A stretch of DNA of 64,000 nucleotides. It comes from Alphaproteobacteria bacterium. GTDB lineage: Bacteria > Pseudomonadota > Alphaproteobacteria > Micropepsales > Micropepsaceae. The DNA lies in assembly GCA_021324545.1 (NCBI GenBank), contig JAJPIX010000011.1, positions 1-64,000 on the forward strand. The letters run 5' to 3'. How positions within the stretch are numbered: position 1 is the stretch's first letter; the number at the start of each line of letters is the position of its first letter. The notes beneath the pieces were generated by a model. It was not told the DNA's origin. It saw only the letters and a list, made by a program, of their open reading frames with translations, and did not search any database. The translations under genes were made by a program, and so were the position numbers. Shown here piece after piece: positions 1 through 8,257 of the stretch.

Positions 1-53
1 CGCTCCCGCGCATAGTCGCGGGTGAAGATGTCGAAGACGTCAAGCGTGCTCAT
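1..53 (-). CDS. 5' end of an unidentified gene cut by the window edge
   Basis: An ATG on the minus strand at 53 opens a frame that runs off the left edge. Only 17 residues are visible, beginning MSTLDVFDIFTRDYARE. The short acidic/aromatic start is vaguely like the N-terminus of PrkA-type serine protein kinases, but 17 residues are far too few to assign a family. The start is inferred from the ATG and from the lack of any better coding signal between it and the next gene. It is transcribed divergently from the Lgt-like gene. Confidence 0.4.
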   Translation of the reverse strand, partial: MSTLDVFDIFTRDYARE

Positions 54-468
54 CGTTGCCGATCCCGTTATCGTCCTTCACGCCCTCCACGAATCATGTC
101 GTGGCCCTTCGGAGACATGACAAGACGGTTGATACCCACGCACGGAAAAGTGTCTCACTGTCTTCTAAAACAACCCTTAAGCGCCCCCTCTGTTCCGCCA
201 AAGCCCTTTGCGGCAATGCAAACCCCTGCATTCGCGCGACATTCGCGCGACTGCCCCCACCACCTGCACAACCGTCTTCGTCAAAATTGCCAGCCCCGTC
301 TCATCACGCGGATTCGCCCATCTGGCGCGGCTGATTTGCGCTAAGTGTAACCCCGTTCAGGAAAATCCCAAAGAATGAATTTCGGCTGCGGCATTCTTTC
401 TTTGCCGCGTGCCACGGATCGGCCATGATCGCACGGCCGCATCACCGATGCGGCGTTCGGGGCGCCTC
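54..468. other. Divergent intergenic region, no convincing gene
   Basis: About 415 bases separate the minus-strand start at 53 from the ATG at 469. Short open frames exist on the plus strand here (for example 56-334), but they are rich in Pro, Ser, His and Arg and look like random high-GC translation. The region should hold promoters for both flanking genes; I could not pick out a convincing -35/-10 pair or a terminator. Confidence 0.5.
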
Positions 469-1176
469 ATGTTCGTGCACACGGTATTCGACGTCATCGC
501 CTGGCTGGCCGGCGGCCTTGCCGCATGGTGGGTTTCGCGGCGCAAGTGGCTCTCGGACCGCGTCGAGACGAGAAGCGTTCGCACACATCCCGGCTATTTT
601 ATTGCGCTGGCCCTTGGCGCGATGGGCGGAGCCCTGCTGTTCGGCAGTCTGAACATGGGGCTGGCGGGGCGATGGGAGCTCGGTCATTCGATCGCAGGCG
701 CGATTGCCGGCGGAGCCGCCGCAGTGGAGCTGTTCAAGCTGGCGCGCGGCATAAGCGGGTCCACCGGCGGACAGTTTGTGGCGCCGCTTGCTGCCGGAAT
801 AGCAGTCGGGAGGTTCGGCTGCTTCTTCGCCGGGTTGCCCGATTACACCTACGGCACGCCGACCACCCTGCCCTGGGGCGTGGACTTTGGCGACGGAATC
901 CCCCGCCATCCCGTGCAGCTCTATGAGTCGGCCGCGATGGCCGGGTTTCTGGTGCTCTATCTGTGGGAAATTTCGCGCGGCTCGGAGCTTTTCCTGCGCC
1001 AGGGCTTCTACCTTTTTGTGGGTTGGTATGCGGTCCAGCGCTTCGCCTGGGAGTTCCTGAAGCCTTACCCGGACGTCCTTGGACCCTTCAACATCTTCCA
1101 CATCGTTTGCGCCTGCCTCTTTGTCTATTCGCTTTTCATGATGAGCAGACCCCATGAGCTTCGCGCGGCCATCTAA
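469..1176 (+). CDS. Lgt-like (prolipoprotein diacylglyceryl transferase family) membrane protein, probably non-canonical
   Basis: A 235-residue polytopic membrane protein with the Lgt family layout: a GRFGC-type signature mid-protein, then PRHPVQLYES and a C-terminal RFAWEFLKPYPD element, which correspond to the conserved blocks of phosphatidylglycerol:prolipoprotein diacylglyceryl transferase. Key positions differ. The usual GRxGNFxNGE reads GRFGCFFAGL, so Asn and Glu are lost, and the SFHGG histidine region reads SIAGA. It is also a little short for Lgt. I infer a paralog acting on a lipid or lipid-linked substrate rather than the housekeeping enzyme. The frame is open from a GTG at 409 with another ATG at 448; I chose the ATG at 469, preceded by GGGG at a normal distance. 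Its 3' end overlaps the radical SAM gene by 23 bases, suggesting coupled expression. Confidence 0.75.
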   Translation: MFVHTVFDVIAWLAGGLAAWWVSRRKWLSDRVETRSVRTHPGYFIALALGAMGGALLFGSLNMGLAGRWELGHSIAGAIAGGAAAVELFKLARGISGSTGGQFVAPLAAGIAVGRFGCFFAGLPDYTYGTPTTLPWGVDFGDGIPRHPVQLYESAAMAGFLVLYLWEISRGSELFLRQGFYLFVGWYAVQRFAWEFLKPYPDVLGPFNIFHIVCACLFVYSLFMMSRPHELRAAI

Positions 1177-2569
1177 ATCCTACGCCTTCTACGGACAGAC
1201 AACGTCGCTGTGCGAGCAGTGCCTGAAGCTGGTGCCGGCGAAAATCATCATCGAAGGCGATGACGTGTTCTTCCTGAAGCGCTGCGCCGAACACGGCGCG
1301 CAAAAGACACTGGTCGCCACCGACGCCGCGTATTTCCGAAGCTGCAAGGAGTTCATCAAGCCCGGCGACCTGCCGCTGAAACACGAGAGCCGGACGCACT
1401 ATGGCTGTCCCTACGATTGCGGGCTTTGCCCCGACCACGAGCAGCATTCCTGCCTGGCGCTGATCGAGGTGAACGATGAATGCAATCTCTCCTGCCCGGT
1501 GTGTTTTGCCGATTCTTCCCCGCAGCGGACCATGAACCGGTCGCTGGCCGAAATCGACCGGATGCTGGAAACGCTCGTGGCAAGCGAGGGCTTTCCCGAT
1601 CTGGTCCAGATATCCGGCGGGGAGCCCACCATTCACCCGCAGATTCTGGACATTCTCAAGCTGGCCAAGACCAAGCCCATCCGCCACATCATGCTCAACA
1701 CCAACGGCATCCGCATCGCCACCGACAGGGCCTTCGTGGAGGCGCTGGCGGCGCTGAAGCCAGGCTTCGAGGTCTATCTGCAATTCGATTCGCTCAAGCG
1801 TAGCGCGCTGGAAAGCCTGCGCGGCGCCGACCTGCGGAAGGTGCGCGATCAGGCGCTGGCCAACCTGGAAGCGGCGCAGATCTCCACCACGCTCGTTTGC
1901 GTGGTGAAAAAGGGTGTCAACGACGAAGAGATCGGCGACATCGTGCGCCACGCGCTGTCTTATGCCTGCGTGCGCGGCATCACTTTCCAGCCGGTGCAGG
2001 ATGCGGGCCGTAACATCAATTTCGACAAAAATCGCGACCGCATGCTGCTCACGGACATTCGCCGCGCCATCGCGGCGCAGGCAGGCGAGGTTTTCGGGTT
2101 GGACGACATCATTCCGCTGCCCTGCAACCCCGACGGCATCGGCATCGCCTACGGGTTGCGCAACGGCCAGCAGGTCACGCCGATCACCCGCATGATCCCC
2201 AGGGACGAGCTTCTGAAAGTTGCGCCAAACACCATCTCGTTCGAGAAATATCCGGCACTCAGGGACCGGCTGTTCGACCTCTTGTCGCTCGCCTCGTCGG
2301 GCGAACGGACGAAGACTGCTCTGGGCGACCTTCTATGCTGCCTGCCGCAAGTGGAGGTTCCGGACGATCTCGGTTACGACAGGGTGTTCCGCATCGTCAT
2401 CGTCCAGTTTCTGGACCGCTACAATTTCTGCGTCGGGGCGGTGAAGCGTTCCTGCATCCATTTCGTGACGCCGGATGCCAAAATCATCCCGTTCGACACG
2501 TACAATCTTTTCTACCGCAATAATCTTGTTGAACGATTCCAGAGGAAGCTGCGCCGTGTCCCAGCCTGA
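1154..2569 (+). CDS. Radical SAM protein of the MJ0619/Tes-like family
   Basis: A 471-residue cysteine-rich radical SAM enzyme. In order: an N-terminal CxxC...CxxH element (Cys20, Cys23, Cys44, His47), a CPYDCGLCPDHEQHSC block (Cys85, 89, 92, 100), the SAM-cluster motif CNLSCPVC (Cys110, 114, 117), a GGEP-type SAM contact (SGGEPT), and a C-terminal element with NFCVGAVKRSC. This layout matches the family of archaeal MJ0619 and tetraether lipid synthase Tes, which uses extra iron-sulfur clusters and a rubredoxin-like iron to couple or alkylate unactivated carbons; many members are annotated as a pterin dimethyltransferase. Family membership is read from the motifs. A lipid substrate is inferred from the overlapping Lgt-like gene upstream and the membrane protein downstream. 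Confidence 0.82.
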   Translation: MSFARPSKSYAFYGQTTSLCEQCLKLVPAKIIIEGDDVFFLKRCAEHGAQKTLVATDAAYFRSCKEFIKPGDLPLKHESRTHYGCPYDCGLCPDHEQHSCLALIEVNDECNLSCPVCFADSSPQRTMNRSLAEIDRMLETLVASEGFPDLVQISGGEPTIHPQILDILKLAKTKPIRHIMLNTNGIRIATDRAFVEALAALKPGFEVYLQFDSLKRSALESLRGADLRKVRDQALANLEAAQISTTLVCVVKKGVNDEEIGDIVRHALSYACVRGITFQPVQDAGRNINFDKNRDRMLLTDIRRAIAAQAGEVFGLDDIIPLPCNPDGIGIAYGLRNGQQVTPITRMIPRDELLKVAPNTISFEKYPALRDRLFDLLSLASSGERTKTALGDLLCCLPQVEVPDDLGYDRVFRIVIVQFLDRYNFCVGAVKRSCIHFVTPDAKIIPFDTYNLFYRNNLVERFQRKLRRVPA

Positions 2570-2840
2570 AGCATCCGGCCCATTGCCGACGAAGCCCAAA
2601 CCGCCGCATACCGTTTTCGGAATTGCCCTGATGGTGTTGGGCCTTCTGATTCTGGTTCCATCCGGCCTGTGCAGCGGCGTGTTCGGGGCCGGCGCGCTGG
2701 TAAGCGCGATTTTCAATCCGACGGAAGCGGGCGACGCCGCGGGAACCCTGATGATGGTCCTGATCGTTGGCGGAATCCCGATGGCTATCGGGGCCGGCCT
2801 GACATATCTCGGCAACGCGTTGCGCAAGAACCCGGATTAA
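2556..2840 (+). CDS. Small two-helix membrane protein, unknown function
   Basis: A 94-residue protein with a Pro-rich N-terminal tail (about 20 residues) and two hydrophobic segments, near residues 20-45 and 60-80, separated by a short loop containing NPTEAGD. I do not recognise the family. A GTG start at 2556 is chosen because AGAGGAAG lies 7 bases upstream and the GTG overlaps the radical SAM stop by 14 bases, a typical coupled start. The ATG further upstream at about 2475 lies deep inside the radical SAM gene. It probably works with the two upstream proteins at the inner membrane. Confidence 0.65.
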   Translation: MSQPEASGPLPTKPKPPHTVFGIALMVLGLLILVPSGLCSGVFGAGALVSAIFNPTEAGDAAGTLMMVLIVGGIPMAIGAGLTYLGNALRKNPD

Positions 2841-2907
2841 ACCGGTTTTACCGGGTACAACGAAATCGGCCCTTGCAGCGCAAACGATAGGGCGGCAAAG
2901 TTTCGTC

Positions 2908-3453
2908 ATGGACGAGCTTTCCGTAAAAGTCAGGCGCGCGCTGCCGGAAGACGCCGGAGAGATCGCGCGCGTCTACATCGAATCCTGGCACGACACCTAT
3001 CCGGGCGCCGTGCCGACCGCGCTGCTGACGGCAATGACGCTGAAAGGCCAGACGGCGCGCTGGCGCGCCGCGATCCGCTCGGCCGGCCGCGAAAGCGTGT
3101 ACGTGGCGGAAAGCGAACGGCACGGCATCGTCGGCATGGCAAGCTTTGGCCCGGCGCGAGATACCGCGTTGGGATTTGACGGCGAGATCTACACGCTCTA
3201 CGTCGATCCGGCGTTCTTTGGCCAAGGCGTCGGGCGCGCCCTGATGATGGCGGCCTTCCTGCGCATGCGGGCACGTGGTTTTTCATCCTGCGTGGTCTGG
3301 GCGCATGCGCGGAATCCGGCGCGGTTCTTCTATGAGCGCATGGGCGGGCGGCTGATCGCGGAGCGCACGGCGCGGATGATGGGCGATCCCATTCCCGAGG
3401 CGGCCTTCGGCTGGAAAACCCTGGCGCTGGCGGAGCGCAGCCCGGCACGCTAG
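2908..3453 (+). CDS. GNAT family N-acetyltransferase
   Basis: A 181-residue acetyltransferase of the GNAT fold. The N-terminus VKVRRALPEDAGEIARVY is the usual first strand and helix; the acetyl-CoA pyrophosphate-binding element is seen in LYVDPAFFGQGVGRALM (QGVGRA), followed by the VVWAHARNPARFFYERMGG strand-helix that closes the fold. The substrate cannot be told from sequence. It is the last gene of the plus-strand run here and ends tail-to-tail with sixA, the two stop codons overlapping at 3450-3453. Confidence 0.85.
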   Translation: MDELSVKVRRALPEDAGEIARVYIESWHDTYPGAVPTALLTAMTLKGQTARWRAAIRSAGRESVYVAESERHGIVGMASFGPARDTALGFDGEIYTLYVDPAFFGQGVGRALMMAAFLRMRARGFSSCVVWAHARNPARFFYERMGGRLIAERTARMMGDPIPEAAFGWKTLALAERSPAR

Positions 3454-3980
3454 TCGTCCAGGTCTGCGGGCCTGATGAAATTGACAAGGCGCCCCTCGTC
3501 GGGCGCGACATCTTTCCAGCGCGCGATATCGAAATCGAGCACGGCCAGCGCCGCCGTCGGAAATTTTTCGTCCATGATGTCCTGGGTTTCGCATTCAGCC
3601 GGCGTTTCCGGCTGGCCGGCCAGTTCGGCCGCGCATTCTTCGAGGCCGGGATTGTGCCCGATCACCAGAAGCGTTTTGGCTGCGTTGTCCGCGCCCCTGA
3701 TGATGCCGATCATCGCGCCTGCAGAGGCAAGATAGAGCGATGGAAGGAATTCCACACGCGCAACCGTCGCCAGTTCCGGCTGCACCAGTTCCCAGGTTTC
3801 CACTGTCCGCCGCGCGGTGGAGCAATAGACGAGATCGGGCAGATATTTCTTCCGGCGCATGTAGGCGCCCAGACGTGGGGCATCGTTGCGCCCGCGTTCG
3901 GAGAGCGGGCGGTCCCGATCATCGAGCCCGGGGTCATCGCGGCCCGACTTGGCATGGCGCAGGAGCAACAGCCGTTTCAC
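3450..3980 (-). CDS. sixA: SixA-type histidine phosphatase family protein
   Basis: A 176-residue member of the SixA branch of the histidine phosphatase superfamily, which removes phosphate from phosphohistidine or other substrates. The RHA catalytic motif lies at residues 8-10 (LLLLRHAKSGRDD) and the second catalytic His at about 109 in LLVIGHNPGLEE; STARRT near residue 55 supplies another expected Arg. The start is a GTG at 3980 that overlaps the stop of the upstream TerB-like gene by four bases (GTGA), so the pair is translationally coupled. The open frame continues far upstream, but that part is the shadow of the TerB-like gene. Confidence 0.85.
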   Translation of the reverse strand: MKRLLLLRHAKSGRDDPGLDDRDRPLSERGRNDAPRLGAYMRRKKYLPDLVYCSTARRTVETWELVQPELATVARVEFLPSLYLASAGAMIGIIRGADNAAKTLLVIGHNPGLEECAAELAGQPETPAECETQDIMDEKFPTAALAVLDFDIARWKDVAPDEGRLVNFIRPADLDD

Positions 3981-4387
3981 GCGACCTGGTAACGGGCGCG
4001 GGCGCCGCGCTCGATGGCGGCCGCGGTGAGCTTGTCGATACCGAGTGAACGGCGGAGCGCTTCGATCACCTTCACTTCCTCGAGCGCCACGCGCGAATCG
4101 GCCAGCGCAACTTCGAGGGCAAGCGCATAGGCGGTCTCGCACAGATGCGGCGGGAGCGAACCCTTGACGAGCCCGATCACGGCGGCAACGCCATCCGGCT
4201 CCTGCAGGATTGCGGCGCACTCCTGGGCCACCGGGAGCAGACGGTCCTGGTCGAAATCGCGGAACACGGGCAGATGCTTGACGAGGTCGCCGATCGCGCG
4301 CAGCTCCTTGCCGCTCATGCTGCCGTCTGAGGCCGACACGATCACCATGACGTAGATCAAAGCGGAGTGATGGCTGATGGTTTTCAT
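3977..4387 (-). CDS. TerB-like (tellurite resistance TerB family) protein
   Basis: A 136-residue, mostly helical protein. MVIVSASDGSMSGKELRAIGDL, with its acidic SASDGSMS helix start, and a second similar repeat around VALADSRVALEEVKVIEALRRSLG are typical of TerB/DUF533-type domains, in which two acidic motifs may bind metal. Function in this family is poorly defined; several members act in stress responses at the membrane. The ATG at 4387 is chosen because the sequence upstream in frame is not TerB-like. It is the first gene of a two-gene unit with sixA and is divergent from the OsmC gene 101 bases away. Confidence 0.72.
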   Translation of the reverse strand: MKTISHHSALIYVMVIVSASDGSMSGKELRAIGDLVKHLPVFRDFDQDRLLPVAQECAAILQEPDGVAAVIGLVKGSLPPHLCETAYALALEVALADSRVALEEVKVIEALRRSLGIDKLTAAAIERGARARYQVA

Positions 4388-4488
4388 TTGCGAGAGACCC
4401 GGGCGCAATGGGAACGATAGGCGGCTTGACCGCATCGGGCAAGGCGGGAATAGCTGAGGTTCCGAAGCCGGGCGTTGGAGGCTTGCGC

Positions 4489-4941
4489 ATGTCCGAGCAC
4501 CACGCAACGATTTGCTGGCGCAGAACCAGCAGCGATTTCACCTACGACCACTACAACCGCGCCCATGACATCCGATTCAAGAATGGCGGTATCGTCCTGC
4601 CGGCTTCTTCGGCGCCGGAGTTTCGGGGCGATGCCGACCGCGTGGATCCGGAAGAGGCGTTTGTCGCATCTCTGTCGAGTTGCCACATGCTCACCTTCCT
4701 GGCGATCTGCGCCCGCCGGCGGCTCGTTGTGGACGCCTATGAGGACGAACCGGTCGGGTATCTTGAGAAGGGTGAAGGCGGCAGGTTTTGGATGTCGCGT
4801 GTCGTTTTGCGGCCACAGGTGAAATTCGGCGTCGGAACAAACGTGGACGCCGATACGCTGGCCGGGATTCACCACAAATCCCATGAAGAATGTTTCATCG
4901 CAAACTCGGTCACAACCCGTGTCACGATCGAACCGCGTTAA
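4489..4941 (+). CDS. OsmC family protein
   Basis: A 150-residue OsmC/Ohr-fold protein. The two conserved reactive cysteines are present: Cys65 in SLSSCHMLTFL and Cys135 in HEECFIANSV, with a Glu at EEAF just before the first. Such proteins reduce organic hydroperoxides as dimers in the cytoplasm. The ATG at 4489 has GGAGG seven bases upstream, which decides it over the in-frame start at 4408. It faces the TerB-like/sixA pair head to head. Confidence 0.88.
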   Translation: MSEHHATICWRRTSSDFTYDHYNRAHDIRFKNGGIVLPASSAPEFRGDADRVDPEEAFVASLSSCHMLTFLAICARRRLVVDAYEDEPVGYLEKGEGGRFWMSRVVLRPQVKFGVGTNVDADTLAGIHHKSHEECFIANSVTTRVTIEPR

Positions 4942-4995
4942 CCTGCGGCCGTGTTCGCGCTTGCATCGCGCGGCGCACCGCGGATAATTCGCGGC

Positions 4996-5388
4996 ATGTA
5001 CGAGCGCGTAACCCGGGGCATTCGCGTCGCCGTCAAGCCGGCATTTCTGGACGATCAGTCCGATCCGGATGAAGGCCACTTCCTCTGGTCCTATACCGTT
5101 GTGATCGAGAACCGGGGCTCGGAATCCGTGCAACTCGTCTCGCGTTATTGGCACATCACCGACGGGCAGGGTCGCGTGCAGGAGGTCAAGGGCGTCGGCG
5201 TGGTGGGCGCACAGCCGATCCTGGGGCCGGGCGAGAAATTCGAATACACGAGCGGCTGCCCGCTGCCGACCGCATCGGGCTTCATGTGCGGACGCTACCA
5301 GATGCGCTCCAGCTCGGGCGAAGCGTTCGAGGCCGAAATTCCGCCCTTCGTGCTTGAAAGTCCGCACGAGCGCCGCCAAATCCACTAA
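4996..5388 (+). CDS. apaG: ApaG protein
   Basis: A 130-residue single-domain protein of the ApaG/DUF525 beta-sandwich family. It begins MYERVTRGIRVAVKPAFLDD and contains the family hallmarks WSYTVVIENRG, SRYWHITDGQG, VVGAQPILGPGEKFEYTSGCPL and GRYQM. ApaG has been linked to cobalt/magnesium resistance and, in E. coli, lies beside apaH and rsmA; here it is separate from rsmA. The frame is open from a GTG at 4951, but the conserved N-terminus begins at the ATG at 4996. Confidence 0.93.
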   Translation: MYERVTRGIRVAVKPAFLDDQSDPDEGHFLWSYTVVIENRGSESVQLVSRYWHITDGQGRVQEVKGVGVVGAQPILGPGEKFEYTSGCPLPTASGFMCGRYQMRSSSGEAFEAEIPPFVLESPHERRQIH

Positions 5389-5463
5389 AGCCCTTACGGC
5401 CCGCGGGTTGATGCCCGGGACCTGTTCCGGCGACAATGCGTTTTCCATCCCGTGAGATTTCCC

Positions 5464-6114
5464 ATGCCCGAAGCGTCCAAGCCGAAAGCCCAGAGCATCT
5501 GTGCGGTCCGCACAACGCCGAACGAACCAAGGCCCAGCCGCGAAGAGGCCGAACGCGCGATCCGTACGCTGCTCCTGTGGGCCGGAGACAATCCCGACCG
5601 TGAGGGCCTGCGCGACACGCCGGCGCGCGTTGTGAGCGCCTATGAGGACTGGTTCTCGGGCTACAACCAGGATCCGGAGGAATATCTCGCGCGCACCTTC
5701 GAAGAGGTGCAGGGCTATGACGACATGGTTGTGCTGAAGGATATCCGGTTCGAATCACACTGCGAACATCATATGGCGCCGATTATCGGGCGTGTGCATG
5801 TCGGCTATTTGCCCAACAACAAGATCGTCGGCATTTCCAAGCTTGCCCGCGTGGTCGAAGTCTTTGCACGGCGGCTTCAGGTTCAGGAAACGATGAACGC
5901 ACAGATCGCCCATTGCATCCAGAACGTGCTGGAGCCAAAAGGCGTGGCCGTCGTGATTGAAGCCACGCACCAGTGCATGACCACACGCGGCGTTCACAAG
6001 CCGGGCGTATCCATGGTGACGTCCACCATGCTTGGCGACTTCCGCACCAATCCGCTCACCCGCCGGGAGTTCCTGAGCGTGATCGGCAACCCGTCGTCTA
6101 CGATCGAAGGCTAG
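5464..6114 (+). CDS. folE: GTP cyclohydrolase I
   Basis: A 216-residue type I GTP cyclohydrolase, which converts GTP to 7,8-dihydroneopterin triphosphate as the first step of folate synthesis. Zinc ligands are visible as Cys100 and His103 in [10 protein letters not shown] and Cys171 in [13 protein letters not shown]; the substrate-binding stretch [20 protein letters not shown] and the C-terminal [13 protein letters not shown] are also typical. The ATG at 5464 is chosen; a GTG at 5452 is possible and would add four residues. It ends tail-to-tail with the thiolase gene, the stops overlapping. Confidence 0.96.
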   Translation: MPEASKPKAQSICAVRTTPNEPRPSREEAERAIRTLLLWAGDNPDREGLRDTPARVVSAYEDWFSGYNQDPEEYLARTFEEVQGYDDMVVLKDIRFESHCEHHMAPIIGRVHVGYLPNNKIVGISKLARVVEVFARRLQVQETMNAQIAHCIQNVLEPKGVAVVIEATHQCMTTRGVHKPGVSMVTSTMLGDFRTNPLTRREFLSVIGNPSSTIEG

Positions 6115-7307
6115 GCCTGCCCGATAATCGCCACCGAGCACACGTTCATGGAGGGCGAGCCGCCGAGGTTGTGCGTGAGCCCGATCTTCGGATTTTTCAG
6201 CTGGCGGGCGCCGGCCCGGCCCTGCAGCTGAAGATACATCTCGTAGAGCATGCGAAGGCCTGATGCACCGATCGGATGGCCGAAACATTTGAGGCCTCCG
6301 TCGATCTGGCACGGCACCTGCCCGTCGGCATCGTAAAAACCGTCCATCACGTCCTTCCAGCCTTCGCCCTGCCTGGAAATATAGAGGTCTTCCATGGTCA
6401 CAAGCTCGGTGATGGAAAAGCAGTCGTGCACTTCCATCATCGAGATTTCCTCGCGCGGATTCCTGATGCCGGCTTCGTCATAGGCCCTGCGCGCGGCAAT
6501 GCGGGCGGTGTGGAAATAGCTACCGTCCCAGCTGTTGTGCTGGCTTTCGAGCCCGTTGGAGAGCGCAAGTTGCAACGCCTTTACCGCAACCAGGTTCTTC
6601 TTGCCCATGGCGCGGGCGATTTCCGGCGTGGTGACAATCGCACAGGCCGCGCCGTCCGAAACGCCACAGCAGTCGAAAAGGCCCAGGGGTTCGGCGATCA
6701 TCGGCGCATTCAGGCACATTTCTTCAGTGATAGGCTTCTGCAGATGCGCCTTCGGATTTTTTGCGCCGTTGGCGTGGCTTTTCACCGACACATGCGCGAT
6801 GGCGCGTTTGAGATCTTCCCTGGAGACTCCGTATTTCGCGCGATAGGCGGATGCGAGCTGTGCGAAATTGCCCGGCGCGGAGCCGTTCGCGGCCCACTGC
6901 GGCGTGAGCGTGCCAGGACTTCCGACCGGAAGGCCGCCATAGCCCGTGTCCTTGAGTTTTTCCACGCCCAGCGCCAAAGCGATGTCGCAGGCGCCGGCTG
7001 CAACGGCATAGACCGCACCCCGAAAGGCCTCCGATCCCGACGCACAGAAATTTTCCACGCGGGTCACCGGAATGTTGGGAAGCCGCAGCGCCACTGAAAG
7101 CGGCGTGCCGCCCTTGCCCACCGACTGCTCCTCAACATGTGTCGAAAGCCAGGCTGCCTGGATGTCGTTAATGCCGACGCCCGCGTCGCCCAGGGCTTCC
7201 TGTGCGGCTTCGACCATCAACTCTTCGGCGCCCATGTTCCAGCGCTCGCCGAATTTCGAGCAGCCCATGCCGAGAATGACGACCTTGTCTTTGATGCCTG
7301 TGGCCAC
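6111..7307 (-). CDS. Thiolase family protein (acetyl-CoA acetyltransferase / SCP-x type)
   Basis: A 398-residue thiolase-superfamily protein of the lipid-transfer/SCP-x type. The nucleophilic Cys lies in [13 protein letters not shown], the central His in [10 protein letters not shown], and GHPIGASG near the C-terminus completes the pocket. Such enzymes cleave or form beta-ketoacyl-CoA or aldol-type acyl-CoA bonds and often need a DUF35 OB-fold partner. No free DUF35 protein is adjacent, but a DUF35 domain is fused to the HMG-CoA-synthase-like protein at 13697-15154. The GTG at 7307 is chosen because GAAAGGGA lies just upstream; the frame extends to 7406 without conserved sequence. Confidence 0.88.
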   Translation of the reverse strand: MATGIKDKVVILGMGCSKFGERWNMGAEELMVEAAQEALGDAGVGINDIQAAWLSTHVEEQSVGKGGTPLSVALRLPNIPVTRVENFCASGSEAFRGAVYAVAAGACDIALALGVEKLKDTGYGGLPVGSPGTLTPQWAANGSAPGNFAQLASAYRAKYGVSREDLKRAIAHVSVKSHANGAKNPKAHLQKPITEEMCLNAPMIAEPLGLFDCCGVSDGAACAIVTTPEIARAMGKKNLVAVKALQLALSNGLESQHNSWDGSYFHTARIAARRAYDEAGIRNPREEISMMEVHDCFSITELVTMEDLYISRQGEGWKDVMDGFYDADGQVPCQIDGGLKCFGHPIGASGLRMLYEMYLQLQGRAGARQLKNPKIGLTHNLGGSPSMNVCSVAIIGQA

Positions 7308-7484
7308 GGGAATCCCTTTCAATACCGATCGGCTGTCATGTAACGCCTTTCTGTGCAGCTGTCGCGGGCTACCATATTTTGTGGCTCCAGAAGCTATGTG
7401 GCCCATCTTCCATGATCGTCGAAACCGGGTCCGCCCAAGCGCCTTTCCTCAAGAGGCGGCCGGGGCAGGAGAAGGAGAACAACA

Positions 7485-8060
7485 ATGACCAGAACATCTC
7501 GCCTGCTGGCGGGCGCAGCCCTGGCGGCCGGCGCAGTGGCGCTAATTGCCCCGGCCCAAGCGAGCGTGAAAGTGGGCGTCCTGAGCTGTCACGTTTCCGG
7601 AGGCGTGGGGTTCATTTTTGGCTCATCCAAGGACCTCAGGTGCAATTTCACGCCCAACCATGGCTTTCCGGAGCTCTATGCGGGAACGGTCCAGAAATAC
7701 GGCCTGGACATCGGCTACACCGCCGGCGGGCGGATCATATGGGACGTTTTCGCCCCCACGGCGGGCTTCCGGCGCGGCGCCCTGGACGGAAGCTATGCGG
7801 GGGCCACGGCGGGCGCGACGGTGGGCGTGGGAGCGGGCGCGAATGTCCTGGTGGGGGGCTCGGACCGTTCCTTCACGCTTCAGCCGGTGAGCATCGAGGG
7901 TAACACGGGCCTAAACATCGCAGCCGGAATCGGCGCGATTGACCTGCACTATCTCCATCCCGTTGCCGCCCCCGAGGAGGTAGGTCCGCCACCCGAGGAA
8001 GGCCCTGAGGGACCGCCTCCAAGCGACCAGGGGCCGCAGCCGGATGAACCCCCGGGCTGA
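7485..8060 (+). CDS. DUF992 family secreted protein with acidic Pro-rich tail
   Basis: A 191-residue protein with a clear Sec signal peptide (hydrophobic core LLAGAALAAGAVALIAP, cleavage likely after AQA near residue 26) followed by a DUF992 domain. Visible family features are VGVLSCHVSGG, SSKDLRC with the paired Cys, and a Gly/Ala-rich GATAGATVGVGAGANVLVGG stretch. Residues after about 160 form a Pro/Glu/Gly-rich tail absent from the second copy downstream. The function of DUF992 is unknown; it is common in alphaproteobacteria. GAAGGAG is placed well for the ATG at 7485. Confidence 0.85.
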   Translation: MTRTSRLLAGAALAAGAVALIAPAQASVKVGVLSCHVSGGVGFIFGSSKDLRCNFTPNHGFPELYAGTVQKYGLDIGYTAGGRIIWDVFAPTAGFRRGALDGSYAGATAGATVGVGAGANVLVGGSDRSFTLQPVSIEGNTGLNIAAGIGAIDLHYLHPVAAPEEVGPPPEEGPEGPPPSDQGPQPDEPPG

Positions 8061-8257
8061 CCGGCCGCATGGGGTTTAGTTAACAAAAGATAGGGGTTTG
8101 CCCTGCTTGCACGGGAACTTTGACGGGGGCACAACGTTGTCCCCGCGGTGCCCCGGGCCGGAGGGTCTGGCCAAGGCGCGCAGGGCTATTTGTGGCCTCC
8201 TTCGTTCCCACGCTGTCGGGCCGAAGGCTGGGGATCAGGAAAAAGGGAGTTTCATAG

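Noticed and set aside
56-344. Short plus-strand frames in the first intergenic region
   Set aside because: Pro/Ser/His/Arg-rich, no ribosome binding site, and overlapping alternative frames of equal quality.
4384-5448. 354-residue minus-strand open frame across OsmC and ApaG genes
   Set aside because: It overlaps two clear plus-strand genes and shows no domain.
8115-8150. Imperfect hairpin (GGGGCACAAC / GTTGTCCCC) between the DUF992 genes, considered as a terminator
   Set aside because: The stem has a bulge and no following T run, so it was not marked.
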